Assembly (NCBI RefSeq): GCF_000224145.3
Contig: NC_020172.2
Span: forward strand, 5,473,350 to 5,537,349
From: Ciona intestinalis
Taxonomy: Eukaryota > Chordata > Ascidiacea > Phlebobranchia > Cionidae
Length of the DNA stretch: 64,000 nucleotides
Direction: 5' to 3'
The notes under the pieces are model-generated. The model was not told the origin of the DNA. It saw nothing but the letters and a program-made list of their open reading frames with translations, and made no database searches. Below, one piece after another: positions 1-14,039 of this stretch (its first letter is position 1; each line of letters opens with the position of its first letter). Both the position numbers and the translations under genes were made by a program.

Positions 1-393
1 TAGGTCTATTACCTCAACACCCAGGGTGCTACTATCTAGACCCCACTTGGGCAGTTTATAGACACTCAATAATAGAGATTCTATTCTATAAGGGTGAGGT
101 CTTCAGTGAGACACACCTGAGACCTGGGATGTAGGTCTATTACCTCAACACCCAGGGTGCTACCATCTAGACCCCACTTAGGCAGTTTATAGACACTCAA
201 TAATAGAGATTCTATTCTATAAGAGTGAGGTCTTCAGTGAGGCACACCTGAGACCTGGGATGTAGGTCTATTATCCCAACACCCAGGGTGCTACCATCTA
301 AACCCCACTGAGGCAGTTTATATACACTTAACAATAGAGATTCTATTCTATAAGGGTGAGGTCTTTAGTGAGGCCCACCTAAGACATAGAACC
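1..393. repeat. Three tandem copies of a 131-bp dispersed repeat
   Basis: Units start at 1, 132 and 263 and carry the same landmarks: a 'cacccagggtgctac' core, 'cagtttatagacactcaataa' style middle and 'ataagggtgaggtctt' end. The third copy is degraded. The same family occurs inverted at 60604-61090 and as single or partial copies near 45330-45440 and 62390-62450. It lies at the left edge, inside or just past the ABCG gene. No coding potential is visible. Confidence 0.85.
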
Positions 394-515
394 CCTATAC
401 TCAACATAATAAAAATAATAATATAGATTCTATTCCATAGTGAGCACACCTAAGACCTGGGAAGTAGTTTACACAACAATGCACCAATAAAAATAATATG
501 GAATCTGTAACTTAC

Positions 516-3500
516 GGATAAAATCGGCAGGGTTATAATGCGTAGTGTCGCATGCATATCCCATATCACTGAAATCTTTAAGTACATCATTGGGAGCCCC
601 ATAATAAGCAACTTTTCCCCCGCTAAGGAGTAACACTGTGTCAAACTGGAAAAACATCTGAAAATTAAAGGGGTGTATATTAGTGCTTAACATCAGTTTA
701 ATTAATTAGGAATTTATTATAGCGCTTCGCATAGCACTTTGTTTGTATCAGGTAGAATATAAATATAATTTTAATTTATATAATATTATTAAATTTATAT
801 GTTTATTATAATTTATTTATATATATAAATTGTTTCCTGAATAAAACACAAAATTTAAAAAAAATAAAGTAAAAATATAAGGAGTTAAAAGTGTTCAAAT
901 ATTTAAATGTTTTTTTTTAAAATTTTAAGTTTTCTGAAATTTAAAATAAGAATTATTGTTAAGTAATAATGAGTAATTATTACAAATAATCAATGCTAAA
1001 CAAGTATGACAACTAGTTGGTATGACATCACAAACAACCAGTTCTGTTTCTTTTCCGACAAAAATTCCCTGGTTGTCGTTTAAATGGAAAATGAAAATAC
1101 CTAAACCACAACTTGCGAGTGAGTTTATTTTTGGTGGGGAGGCGTCAGACATGACCTTTATGTATATGTTATTGGTGCCAGCCATTTATAACTCTGAAAG
1201 GGATCTTTTTAATGCAAAATTTATTAATTTATTCTAAAAGGACCGATGTTTTGACACTTTTTTAGGTCGCTTCATCATTGATTGATATAAAGTGTCTTGT
1301 CCAAGGAAACATGCGCTCACAACTTTATGTGGTACAGTGGTACTTTTATTAAGCCGTTTAGTGTCTTAAAAACAAGACATTTTTTATTTGTAAAGCTTTT
1401 TTAACATATGCAAATGGAAATATTAGAAAAATATTGGGAAACACTGGCTTATAGTCAAAAATAAAAATATTGGGAAACACTGGCTTATAGTCAAAAATAT
1501 TGGGAAACACTGGCTTATAGTCAAAAATAAAAATATTGGGAAACACTGGCTTATAGTCAAAAATAAAAATATTGGGAAACACTGGCTTATAGTCAAAAAT
1601 ATTGGGAAACACTGGCTTATAGTCAAAAATAAAAATATTGGGAAACACTGGCTTATAGTCAAAAATAAAAATATTGGGAAACACTGGCTTATGGTAAAAA
1701 GAAAAACATTAGGAAACACTGGTTTATTGTAAAAATAGAAAATTGTTGTGAAACACTGGTTTATAAAGGTACAAACCTGTGCACTTGGTTGATGAATCGT
1801 CATCATAACTGTTTTGCCGCTTTGTACAGCGTATTTCTTGAGCGAAAGTGTCAACGCAAACGCTGTACTGCTGTCCAAACCTGAGGTAGGCTCCTGTAAT
1901 AAGATTTCCATGTTTATTATATTGTAGCGACTCAAACTTAGTCGGTCACATTCAGTATTTGGTAATTACTGTCACGTGTTATTTGCCTATCGCTATTGCG
2001 TAATTATATATATATATATTTAAGGTTTGAAATTGGCATTCAAAACATCTTGTGGCGATAAATTATTATCAGCAACGATTTGTTTGGATTCGAACGCATA
2101 TTGTTTAATATGATATCTCTGAGAGGAAGGAAAGAATAATCTTGGGCGAGAGAGTTCAGTTAAGGACGTTCATTGTTTTGCTTTGAGGAGGGGGGGATTA
2201 TATAACTCATTGTTAAGTCGTAAAAATGGAATTATGAAACACACCTGTTTCTAATGAAAAATCCTACGACATGGTTGCAAAAAACACAAATTCGCAAAAA
2301 AATAAAAACTATGTTAATTAGAATTTTTTGTTACAACTTTGTTTATTTAGTTTTGACAATGTTTGTGTGTAGATTTTAGACAGACTGTGGCTATTAATTT
2401 TTTTAAGTTTAGATACACCTATGCCTACTTCAGCAAACATAATTGTTATAAAAATTAGCTCCATTTAACATGTTTTGAAACTACTGTTCACTGTTCACAC
2501 AAAATTTCAGAGATAAACAACAATTATGTATTTGTTTACTTGAGTGCGACCAAGGGGAAATATATAATTCATTGTTAAGTCGGGATGTAACTTTGCGCTA
2601 TGCCGGTGATTCCCATTTATAACTTATTGTAACTTTATGCTAAAACAGCGATTGCTAATCATTTTAAGGGTTAAAAAGTTAAGAATATATTAATATCGTG
2701 TCTTTACGCACACTTTTGTTTCTATTAGAATTTTAACTTAATTAAAATAAACGGCTCGTATGTCCGCTAAGTGTAGCGACCACGCTTATTTTCTTCCAAC
2801 TAAATGTAAATATGTTTTTAACCGTAAGTGTGTTTTAACAACTGTTGTTTTGTCGCTATATCTTGTCTTTTCGTTTAAAATATTTTTAAATCTTCGCTAC
2901 TGTAATCGATTTTTTTTAATTTTAGGAAAAACAAACATTTAAATATATATATTTATATCTATTGGTCTATCATATATATGCATATACATATTTTGTGGAC
3001 TTCCATTCAATAAGCATAAAGTAATAGCAAAGTTTTCAACCTAATTTCCAACTAAACTGTACACACCTTTTTGTAGGCATACAATAAATTAAAAAATAAT
3101 CAAGTACCGTTGTAGTCAGTGTGTGATCTAACTAAATCATATAGTTGCCCAGCAACAAGTTTTGAATGCATACAGTAAAATGATTTTTTTTGCAGACATT
3201 GCAGACAATTTTTTATTGCTTACTTTAAATTAAATCAAATTCAAATGGATTATGAACCACTGTAGCATAGGACATTACCGAATTAAATAGCAGCCCAGTA
3301 ACAGCTTTTTGAATGCATACAGTAAAAGGGTCAAACTTTTACATTAACATTCAAGAGGCATTATAAACCACTGTAATACAAAAGGGTAGGAAAGCAGGCT
3401 GGCAGCAGATGGCTAAATAAAGAAGTGAGCATAAGGTGTTGACAGTTATGTTTATTTTACAGATAAGAGACATCTTATGGGAGATTAATCTAAAGCTCTA

Positions 3501-6500
3501 TCTCTACAGTGTGGTGTAACTCTACAGTGTGTGGTGTAAAGCTATATATGTGTGGTATTGGGTGTGTAAGTTTTAACTTAAATAACACAAAAATGCAATT
3601 TCACAAATGCAATTCAACTTTTTGCCATTAAAAATTTTGCAATTTAACTTTTTGATATTTAAATTTTTGCAATTTAAAATATTTTTTTTTAAATCTAAAT
3701 GCAATTTAACATTTAACAAATACAACTTAACTTATATAAACACCTGTGAAAAGTGGTGCAACCAATTCATGGTTATTGTTATATAATCAACTAACTTTAT
3801 TGTTTTGTTTGGTTATTGTTTTGTTGACACTTTGTAAAACTAAAAAGTTAAAAAAGCCAAAAAATAATAAAATCGCACTATCTTCTAAAAAGATAATTAC
3901 TTCAAAGAACCTGCGTTGTCGGTTTAATAATTTCCGATTACTAATTGTAATGATCGCTAATCTAAGGTTTCATCTAGAAAAGTCTAAGCAAATGTCTATA
4001 TAAAGTAATAATGCCTGGGGCAAACACGTTATTTATGCACGATTTCTAATACATTGTTACCGCTCCACCTTTGATAATGGGAATTGTTTTGTCATTGTAT
4101 TGTTTGTCAGGTTTTAAATGGAATTATGAAACACACCTGTTTCTAATGAAAAATCCTACGACATGGTTGCAAAAAACACAAATTCGCAATAAAATAAAAA
4201 CTATGTTAATTAGAATTTTTTGTTACAACTTTGTTTATTTAGTTTTGACAATGTTTGTGTGTAGATTTTGGACAGACTGCGGCTATTAATTTTTTAAGTT
4301 TAGATATACCTATGCCTACTTCAGCAAACATAATTGTTATAAAAATTAGCTCTTTGAAGTAGCTTTGATATTTTGCTAATGTGTCTCTGCTTTTTTCGTT
4401 TAACAAGTTAGGACTTCCCGCACACAATATGACGATAAGAAAAGTAGATCTAGAGGCCAGTTATTTTAACTTTATAAATGCCATATTTTGCCACAAGAAA
4501 CTTAAGGTCTGTGGTAAGTGCTTCAGCCACAATATACTAACAGTTTAAACCAGTGGCGACATTTTGTTTACGCAGCATTTGCATATTGCATGCCACAGTG
4601 TAATAGTTAACTTTGCAACACTGACACTCAAGTGGCTGCAAAATCGGCAATTGCTGCAACCTATTGTTCACTGATGAGTTGTTTAAATTGTTAGCAATAA
4701 ATTAAAACAATTACCCACAAAGTTACATACGTGGTAACTTGTAAGTGGGCATGCGGTGTATGAAACAGAACACCCATGTTATAACGACTGTCATTGCCCG
4801 CTTTGCGAGGATAAATAGGTTACATACGTGGTAACTCGAATACGAGCATGAGGTGCATGAAACAGAACACCCGTGTTATAACGACTGTCATTGCCCGCTT
4901 TGCGAGGATAAATAGGTTACATACGTGGTAACTCGAATACGAGCATGAGGTGCATGAAACAGAACACCCGTGTTATAACGACTGTCATTGCCCGCTTTGC
5001 GAGAATAAATAAGTTACATACGTGGTAATTTTTAGGCTGACATGACATTTATAAAACAGAACACCCATGTTATTACGACTGTCATTACCCCGCCATGCGA
5101 AGATAGTTACACACGTGGTAATTTGTAAGCAGAAACGAATAACTATGTGTCTGAAACAGAACACCCATGTTGCCCCGCCGCGCGTAGATAAATAATTTAC
5201 ATTTATTCAAAATCACAACAACTCACATCAAGTAGTAAGACAGCAGGATCCGTAAGAAGCTCGTTAGCAATGTTTGCCCTCTTCTTTTCACCACCGGATA
5301 AACCACGGTTCATATTATCTCCGATAACTAAACAAAGATTTGACCAGATATTAGATTTCTATCTATTTTCATCGCACTATGGGATTTAAGATATTGGGTC
5401 AATTCTGGCCTAGATTTCAGGTCAGCCTTTTAGTCGTATAGATAACAGAATTCATTTATCTCTTTGAATAGAGAAGGGAAGACAGGATAATTATAAAACA
5501 AAGAAAATGGAATTAGAAACAAAACTACAGTTCGTATGCAACTCTGGCCTAAACCTCATGCCCCCCACATACCACACTACAGGAGGAAGTTAAATAAACT
5601 CCAGACCTTTACAACAACAACAACTCACTTGTTTTTGTGCATTTTCTCATATCCAGTTGGTCGATTAATCCTTCAACGATCTCTTTCTTGTCGTGCGTCG
5701 TTAAGCTCTCAGGAAGCCGGAGTTGGGCCGCAAACTAAAGGAACAATTTACTTGGTTATTATGTTAAAAAAACAACCATAAATTGCCAATTTGGGCCAGT
5801 GGTATTATGTTGTTTATTTTTACTACAGTGTTTTAGGTTATAAAGTTTGCAAGAGTCTCCAAAAAATGGTGATTGCAGCGACCCATTGTTTCTAATGGGT
5901 TCTTCAAATTGTCAGTCATATAAAAGCAATCACCTTTAAAGCTACATACTTCATAACTGTACAGGAGGTGTATGAAACAGAACACCTGTGGTATAACAAC
6001 TGTCGTTACCCCTCCATGCGAGCATAAATAAGATTTTTAAATTTATTTCATAAAAAACAAATCTGCGGTCAGAATTAAAAGAGATAAATTAATGTAACTT
6101 ATTTATCTTCACATGGCGGGGCAACTACAGTAGTAGAGTCATTATAACAACGGTTGTTCTGTTTCATACAACTCTTGCCCGCTTACAAGTTACAACGTAT
6201 GTAACTTTGTGGCTGATAGTAATTATGTATAACCGACAATTTAGACAACCCATTAGTGACCACTGGGATAAAGTGCCGGCAATTATAGTTAAGTGTCTTG
6301 TCCAAGGATTTAAACCTGGTTTTCCTGGATTAGAGACAACTCAGACATACTCTAACTACTACGTTGGACACTAATCAGCTTGCTAAAATATGAACAACCC
6401 ATTAGTAATCACTGGATTGAAAAACACCAAAAAAATAGCCTTTCTTATTTTTAATGCATGTTATATAGGGAATATAATTACTAAATACTATTGAAACAAC

Positions 6501-9500
6501 CCATTAGTGATCACTAGTTTGAAAAATATACTTTTATGCAAAAAACAGCCTTTTGTGTATGCTATACAGGAATACAGGATATTTGGTATCAATACAAATG
6601 TCACAACCATCAATATTAAACCACAATCAATACTATGACCTCACAAAGAACCTACCATGAGTGTTTGTTGTAATGTAAGATTGGGAAAGAAAATATCTTG
6701 TTGGAGAACATAACTGATGTTACGACGAGTCCTCTTAGTGAGGGGCTGCCCCCCTATTGTTGCCTGGCAACGTGAACATTTGATCCGGCCCCCGAGGACG
6801 TTCAGAAGAGTGGTCTTGCCCGATCCTGGAAAGAAAGGAAAAGAAAGAGTTGAAAATAGACAACTTATAACTTTGGTTGAAATTTTATAAAATATGTGGA
6901 AATTTTATAAAAAAAATAGATATATATATATATATATAAAATTAAAATAGATATATATTTTATGTGAAATTCTTATAAAATATGTGGAATTGTAGTAGAA
7001 GAGTTGTTTTTCTAGAGTGCGTGAAGAGAAAGGAATGATTAAATTAAAGCAGGAAATTACGCATTGGCCGAAGTATTTATAAAAAATCAGCTGATTGGTG
7101 TAAAGTATGTGGTGGCAAAAGCTGGTTTCTTCCACAAATATTTGTAGGTCTATCCTCATATATTTTAATAATAATAATAATAATAACTTTTATGTTTCTT
7201 AAATTACGATAGCGAAAAAAAAAAAAAAACGATTAAATTGAAAAGACAGGATATAGCAACGCTAGAAATAGTTGTTAAAACACGCTTACAGTTAAAAACA
7301 TATTCACATAATTATGTGTATTAGGTTTGTCATCTGCATTTATTCTAGCAGCATCATGTATTTAAGTTCAAAAATGCTACATGGTTAAAATGAATAATAT
7401 ATATATATTATATATATATATTTTTACAACAACAATTGTTTGTAATTTAGATTTGCTCTTATCTGCTGTTATTCTAATAGTACCATGTATGCATGTAGCA
7501 TGTCACAAGGTGAAGTAGGTAGAATGACGCCAATGAATATTTGTAATTTAGATTTCCTCATGTTATTTTAGTAGTACCATGTATTTTCCGCATTTACAAA
7601 AGCTGGGTTTCTCCCACAAATATTTGTAAGTTAGATTTATCCTCATATATTCTAATAGTATAATAATAATAATAATAATAATAACTTTATGTTTCTTAAA
7701 TTTTGATAGCGAAAAAACAAAACATTTAAACCAAGAGACAGTATATATCGACAAAACAACGTTTGTTAAAACACGGTTACAGTTAAAACACATAATTATA
7801 TGTATTAGATTTGTCCTCTTGTTATTCTAGTAGTACCGTGTATTTATATCACGGCATTTAGTTGACTTTGTTCTAAAGTGGTCGTTACATGAACCCGGAC
7901 AAACCCACGGACTCGCGTTCGATAATAATGGCCTGCTGTGACCTCATAGTGAATTGGATGTTTGCTTTGAAGCGGAACTCAATTTATATTCGAGAATTCG
8001 AATTGTTACTTTGATAAAATTCGTATCGAATTACAAACGGATTTACTTGTTTTACCCTTTTATATGCAACAGAAATTAAAAATATATATTGTTTTAATGT
8101 GGTGTTTTTATAAAAAAAATCAATTTATATTTGACAATTACAATTTTGAAAAACGTTGATAAAGAGTTTTTATTGAATTAAAATTGAACATTTTGGCTGG
8201 TTATACGAAACAAAAATTAATGTTCTAATGCAGCGATATTCAATACAAGTATTTATATTCAATAATTATAATTGTAACTTCATAAAAAGTTATTATTAAA
8301 TTACAATTGGAATTGTTGCATCATGAGCTTTTATGTAACAGAAATGGTTGATGTTTATTGTTTAATTATCCTTATAGTATTTTTTAGAGAGTTTCATCTT
8401 AACAGTATTTATATTTGAGAAATATTTGGTAATTTTTAAAGACTTTTTATTGAATTACAAAGGGAAAGCGTAACAGAAAAAGGAGAAGGGGAAATTGTAA
8501 CACAAAGGGAAATTGTTAGGAGAAATTGTAACAGTTACATTTAATGTTTTTATGTAACAGACGTTATTTATGTTTACAATTAATTACTGTATCCTAATGA
8601 AATTTATTTTGTGTTTTATTTGTAAATTATGATATTTTTTTAACTATTTTATTTGATAAAAAGTTATTTCAACTTATTTTTGCATTAAAATTAGACCGGT
8701 TGCATTTTGAACGTATATTTTTTAATCTGTGTCACACAAATAGTTGCGGTTTACAATTTTTTTATCAAGATGGAATTTATATATGGGGATTTGTTTCAAA
8801 GTAGAATACAACAGCTGTTATGACATCACTTATATGAACACAATAGCCGTTATGAGCAGTTTCTGTTCTAGATCTTTAACTGGACTATGCGGGAAATTCT
8901 GGTGTTTTAAAGATTTTATCGCTACCCGGTAAATTGTGTTTTACCACATAGAGATAACATTTATTTTCCATGAAATTTCGGCCATAGAGATCCGATAATC
9001 TCAACCTCCCGGAAATAACATTCAAAACACAACTACCATTATGGTTAAACAATTAACATTATTGTGAACAATGGATAATATGATTTTACTTAATTAATAT
9101 TGTGTCTCACTGTGTATGAATGTAAATGTAATATAAAGTATTATTTACAAACCATGAGTATCATTTATCTAATTAATTACTGTACCAAAGATCAAATTAT
9201 ATCTATATCTGCATTTACGCGAGATAAAATCAGTAAAATCAACTCGTATTGAAAATAACAACTTGCATGGGACTTCGCACAAGTAAAGAATTCACCGGTA
9301 CATTACAGATGTGTTATATAGGCTGGTGGTTGGGAGTTATTGGTCAGGGGGCACAAGCTATCGTTTAGAGGTTGATGGCTGGTTGTTACATTTAGGGGTT
9401 GGCAAATATTGCGGGGCCGGATTCTTCACTAGCGCCAAATCAACCCCAAATTAACTCGTGTGAAAATAATAGCCTGAAAGGGAATTAAAATAATAAAACC

Positions 9501-9866
9501 TAAAAAGAAACAAAAAAACTACCACACTTTCCCATAATAGCCAGCATTTTCACTGGGTGTCAAATAAAGTTGGGAGCAGATCTTATTCAGTGCCAATATT
9601 TGAAACTATTTAGATATTATAACCAACCCCACGTACCGCTTGGCCCCATGATAGCAAGCACTTTTCCTGGGTGTCCCGTCCCACTGACATCGTATAAGAT
9701 CTGTTTGTCTTTTATCTTGAACTGAAGATTCCGGAACCTTAGCTCCAACCCTGGTTGAGTTTGACGATTCCCTTGCCCAAAACTAGACTTAGCTGTCCCG
9801 TTTGATATGGAACCATTTTTCTTTGCTAACAAAACCTCTTCCGCCATTAGCTGGTTTTTAGTTTTC
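516..9866 (-). CDS. ABCG-family half transporter, nucleotide-binding half (3' end off the window)
   Basis: Six exons on the minus strand keep frame: 9637-9866 (probable ATG at 9845-9847), 6656-6825, 5629-5734, 5227-5327, 1777-1893 and 516-657. Seen in the protein: Walker A GPSGSGKTT split across the first intron, Q-loop YVLQQD, the ABC signature LSGGEKKR, Walker B AVLLLD with EPTSGLDSS following directly across an intron, H-loop TIHQPS, and the YNPADF motif that follows the ATPase domain in ABCG proteins. About 282 residues are present; the six-helix membrane half should lie left of position 1. Family members are half transporters that dimerise in membranes to export lipids, sterols or xenobiotics; the substrate here cannot be told. 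A good 3' splice site sits 19 bases before the ATG, so the first exon may receive a spliced leader or an unseen 5' UTR exon. The introns are loaded with minisatellites. The exact ABCG member is uncertain. Confidence 0.93.
1430..1770. repeat. Minisatellite, mixed 36- and 27-bp units
   Basis: About ten copies of a unit built on 'attgggaaacactggctta' separated by AT-rich spacers of two lengths, the last copies degraded. It sits in the ABCG intron right beside the 5' splice site of exon 1777-1893. Long open frames across it (repeating FDYKPVFPN on the minus strand) are a by-product of unit lengths divisible by three. Confidence 0.9.
2224..2461 (+). repeat. Direct repeat, copy 1 (about 240 bp)
   Basis: Nearly identical to 4115-4352, in the same orientation and about 1.9 kb apart within one ABCG intron. 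Differences are a few substitutions and homopolymer length changes, which suggests a recent segmental duplication or a low-copy element. No terminal repeats or coding frame were seen. Confidence 0.85.
3725..3845 (-). repeat. Single diverged copy of the 118-bp repeat family
   Basis: Matches in reverse the tandem units at 45805-46315: 'cacctgtgaaaagtggtgca' near the start and 'ttgttgacactttgtaaaac' near the end, with the middle altered. Confidence 0.6.
4115..4352 (+). repeat. Direct repeat, copy 2 (about 240 bp)
   Basis: Second copy of the segment at 2224-2461. The match begins at 'aaatggaattatgaaacaca' and ends at 'aaaaattagctc'; the flanks differ. Confidence 0.85.
4722..5215. repeat. Minisatellite of the SINE-tail unit, about five copies
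   Basis: Repeated blocks beginning 'gttacatacgtggtaact' and running through 'gaaacagaacacccgtgtta' to 'gcgaggataaata', roughly 85-105 bp each. This is the 3' part of the tRNA-derived SINE seen elsewhere in the window, here amplified in tandem. It ends just before ABCG exon 5227-5327. More single copies lie at 5940-6030 and 6100-6210. Confidence 0.8.
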
Positions 9867-9892
9867 CTAAAACAAAGAAAACGTAAGATAAA

Positions 9893-10068
9893 TTGGTGCT
9901 GGTGAAGAATCTCCCCCCCCACCTTATTTGCTAACCCCTAACCCTTATAACCACTAACTACTAACTCCTATAACCACTAAACCCCTAACCATCAACACCT
10001 AACCACCTAACCTAGGGGTTAGTGGTTAGCAAATAAGGTGGGGGGGGGGAAGATTCTTCACTAGCACC
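9893..10068. repeat. Fold-back (inverted repeat) with CCCTAA-like filler
   Basis: The left arm 'ggtgctggtgaagaatct' plus a C-run and 'accttatttgctaacc' is answered by the right arm 'ggttagcaaataaggt', a G-run and 'agattcttcactagcacc'. The space between holds degenerate 'cccctaaccactaa' repeats. The arms are about 35-50 bp and could form a hairpin. It lies 30 bp upstream of the first ABCG coding exon. A partial relative ('gattcttcactagcgcc') is at 9419-9436. Confidence 0.8.
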
Positions 10069-12890
10069 GATAAATTAACTAATAACGAAAATAACTAAAT
10101 TTTAGTTATTTCCTTAAATACAGTAGCGAAGATCAAACTGAACCTAATAAAAGGCAAGAAAATGTAACTAATACTAAAATCAACGTATTATTTCGCGAAC
10201 ATAACTTAATTTTAATTATTCGTTAAAGATAGTACCGCAGATCAAATTAAAAACAAATTAAACCTATTCCTATGTTTCGTAACTCAGGTTATTGTTGCGT
10301 CACATACAAATATCGCGTTTCGATTAAGTGGGTAAAATACTTTGTTCTAAATTCGACGGAAAACGTTTTTATTTCTACAAGCAACAGTAGGTGTTTTGTT
10401 GAGCAATTATGACGCAATAAAAGCGCTATCCGGCTAAGTTCACGTTTTAGTAATTACACCTTGTTAAATCACCGGGTACTTTATCTCGTTTCGCGTTTTT
10501 CTAAACCGCGGTTTCGTCTTTCATCTATTATTGCGCAACAGAGAGAAAGTTTATGACGTCATAAAACAATAACATGCACAGTCATTCTTCCGGTGGAGAA
10601 TTTGCTGACTAAAGAAACACGCGAGCCGCGATTGTTTTATTAGAAGTATTTTTATCGCTATTTAAATACACTGTTTCTAAGAACCTAAAAACGCCTATAT
10701 TAAACAAAATGGGTAAAGTCCGTTTGAACCACTTTCTGTTGGAAACTATTGACATACCGTAGCAGAATGACGCGCTAAAATACAAACAAAGAAATATCCT
10801 GGCCCACGTTTCAATACGGAAGTGTATATACAAACCACGCATTTTGGTATTTAGATTATAATTTACTTTAATTAAAGTACCACCGTATCGTATGGCTAAA
10901 TAACAGGAAATAGCCGTTTAATCTTTAAAACACATTACCGGTTAAATAAATACACAGCTGCCTATTAAAGCGCATTCCTAGAATAACAAAACATTTTTTT
11001 CGCCTGTAAGGGCAAGCATTTTGTTTATATTACTCACGAACGTCCATGCAAAGAAATGCGTGATTTTAAACACATACACGCGGACATACGTCACTGTCGA
11101 ACACGCACACACACGCACACGCACACACACGTCATGGCCTTTGACATACTTACAGCGACCATATGTTATCACGTATAGACGCATATGGCAAACGAGTTTT
11201 AAAGAAAATGGTGTCAAAAAGAGCATAATGCATTTAAACCACTGTAAGCCTTGAATACACAGCGTATCAAGTTAAATATACACAGCGTATCAAATTAAAT
11301 ATAGACAGCGTATCAAATTACTACTTTGCATATCTTAACAATAACAAACATTCCTTTACTTCTCCTACCACGCATAATGTAAATATTCAATTCGCTGGTG
11401 AAGCCTTCCCGGTTGGCATACTTAACGTCGGAAATAACTACGTTTCTCATACCAGATGAACCGCTTAAAGGTTATTTACATCTCATTTTAAACTCCGATA
11501 GCTCGATAACGGAATATCTCGTTGAAACGCATAAAAAAACGTCTGAACTTTACATTAACTTTCTATATAGACATATACGCTTACAACTGTGAATAGATGT
11601 TTTAAACCCAGCGTTATATACCAAAGAAACAACCGACGACCCACAGAGAAACAGTTTTAAAGGGCCTAAACACACCCCAAATGTACTTCGCTTTAATCGA
11701 TAGAGTGTGTTTTTCTAATTCCAACGACACCTTACTTGTTTTAATCGGTTCTGTATAACCAAAGATATTCCAGCTCAAACACCGTGAAATTCAAAAAACT
11801 GATTTGAAAGTTGCGTGGCGAAAAAAGTTGAGAAGTGTACTACCCACGTGACAAAATTGTTAAAGCGTGGCCGCTCTCATTCAGAAAGGCGAGAGGCAGT
11901 GTTTTCAGCGAAAAACGAGAGAACAAAAAAAACGCAAAAAAGCACAAAAAAAACGCAGGTTTCGCTTTTGTGAATGAATCAGTCACGTGACTAGTACGTT
12001 CCTATGTCACAATCACGGAGCTCGTAGTAAAAAAAAGATAGCGCTAGAGATCACTGTTTGGGGACGAATATCTCCGCCTATACTGGACCAATTTTAATAA
12101 GCAAAGTATTTTTGGAATCAATAAAACGGTCGCTTTATGAATTTACCATAAAAAATAAAAGTGACGTGAGGTGTGTTTAGGCCCTTTAATTAGAAAACCA
12201 GAACAAAAACGTCACTCGATTCCCGGAGACCCCATTTTGGGAAAAGGATTATGACGTCACTTCATGGTTGATGGTTTACATTTTGGCAGAGTCGTATAAA
12301 CACCTTTCTATGGCTCTGCATTTTGACTCTTTAAATAATAGAAATATTATATTTTTGAAAAAATGTAAAATTAATTTTTCCGTTAGCGACAAAAATATGA
12401 TGTTATAGCCGTTTATAAATTCTGGGATCTAGGTTATACTCAGTGTATATTGTATGTTGTTTATTTATAATACATCCAAATAAGTTTATTTTGAACTCGT
12501 AAAATAAATATACAAAGATATTTTTAACCGAGTTTTTACTCGCTACCCCACCAAACGTTCCTATAAATCGCAAAGCAACCGTGTTATAACGATTGCCATT
12601 GCCCATCACCCGAGGGGAAATAAGTAACTTACATCATTATTTATTAAAGCTTAATTTTTTGTTTTTCCAAAAACATAAATAGTGTTGTTGTCTATAGCAA
12701 CGCCGCTACTCGCTACCCCCACCCAACGTCGATTAAATCGCAAAGCAATTCGATTTATTACGGTCGGGAGTTAAAGTTAACATTTCTCGCAACTACAGAT
12801 CGCCATTTTGTTAAAATTATAATAATTATAGAACTTCTGCAACTGCGTTTTGTGTGAAATCAAGCCATATGACTTAAAGTACATCAGCGT
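10069..12890. other. Gene-free stretch upstream of the ABCG gene
   Basis: No convincing exon was found on either strand. It holds a short CA-rich microsatellite (about 11098-11132), three short 'cacagcgtatcaaattaaa' repeats near 11260-11320, two intact TGACGTCA palindromes (about 10555 and 12251) and several purine-rich tracts. It may carry upstream control sequence for the ABCG gene, but nothing specific can be assigned. Confidence 0.5.
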
Positions 12891-12894
12891 TTCC

Positions 12895-13030
12895 GGCGCC
12901 GTGGCAAAGTGGTTAGCGCGCCTGCCTCTTACCCAGAGGTAATGGCTCCAAGGCTCAGAACACTCGCGTTATAACGACTGTCGTTTACGGGCCACGCGAG
13001 AATAAAGTAAGTTACATTCATTCATTTATT
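12895..13030 (+). mobile_element. tRNA-derived SINE, plus strand, internally deleted
   Basis: The head 'ggcgccgtggcaaagtggtt' has an A-box-like region, followed by 'gcctgcctcttacccagagg' and a diverged B-box-like 'ggctccaaggctc'. The body then jumps to the family 3' part ('cactcgcgttataacgactg', 'gcgagaataaagtaagttac') and ends in a cattcattc tail. The usual middle (about 170 bp) is missing. Confidence 0.75.
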
Positions 13031-13424
13031 CAACGTTTAGTCTCATATAACCTTTAGAATTTTAACGTGGTAAGAATAAACATTGCGTATTTTTCTTCCA
13101 GGCGACCACTTGCTTAAACTTTATTTAATTATCCATATTATAAGATGAAATATATGTTTTCATTTATTTTATCGTCTTATTTAGCAAACAAAACGTCTAA
13201 CATGGTAGTAAGCAAAAATATTTACGGAAAAATATAACTGTATCCTCACCACTTTAAAAGAGAGTTGTTAATTGCTAAAACACGGTTATGAAATATGTGA
13301 TGTTATCTGCGTCCAACTATCACACACCAGTACTACAGGCCTACAATATAGTTTAGAAACTGATATATTATTTCATTTTTAAAGTTTCGTCAGTCTTTCG
13401 GGAAGAACTAAATTAGCCATAAAA

Positions 13425-13789
13425 CATTGAATGAATGAATGAATGAATGAATGAATGAATGAATGAATGAATGAATGAATGAATGAATGAATGAATGAAT
13501 GAATGAATGAATGAATGTAACTTACTTTATCCTCGCGTGGCCGGAAAACGACAGTCGTTATCACACGGGTTTAACACCTCGTGCCAGCTTACGAGTTACC
13601 ATGTATGTTACTTTGTGGGTAGGTTTTTTTTTTGTTTTTATGTCTGATAATTTAGACAACCCATTAGTAACCACTGGGTTGGAGCAATTGCCGTTAAGTG
13701 TCTTGCCCAAGGACACATACGCCCACAATGNNNNNNNNNNNNNNNNNNNNNNNNNNNNNNNNNNNNNNNNNNNNNNNNNNNNNNNNNNN
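13425..13789 (-). mobile_element. tRNA-derived SINE, minus strand, with long (GAAT)n tail and assembly gap
   Basis: Read on the minus strand the element ends in a tail of more than twenty CATT units (13425-13517). Before the tail lies the family 3' body, and before that 'cattgtgggcgtatgtgtcc'. The tRNA-like head is replaced by an assembly gap of 59 N (13731-13789), so head and target site are unseen. Confidence 0.8.
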
Positions 13790-14039
13790 ACGTAGAAGTT
13801 TCATTTTCATCAAACGTCGTATTTTCCACTCCCTCGCTTACAGTAATGATTGAAGTCTTCGCATTTCAACCATCTTGAGTTATTTATACCACCAATATCC
13901 TATAAGTCAGTTATATTATATATACCTATAACGTGTAATCGCGTATACCTGGAATAAAAAGAAGCAAAATTAGCACTTTATAGGCTTAATAATCCCAATT
14001 GCCACATTATTTGCTGCTGGGAACAAATAGATTTTTGTA

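Noticed and set aside
1358..1935. Open frames of 108 and 170 residues on the minus strand with [13 protein letters not shown] repeats
   Set aside because: They run through a minisatellite whose unit is a multiple of three; only 1777-1893 is coding (ABCG).
12895..12960. Possible functional tRNA gene (also 54838, 56579)
   Set aside because: A- and B-box-like segments are present, but acceptor and anticodon stems do not pair properly and SINE bodies follow.
13379..13564. Open frame with repeated SFIH
   Set aside because: Translation of the (GAAT)n tail of a minus-strand SINE.
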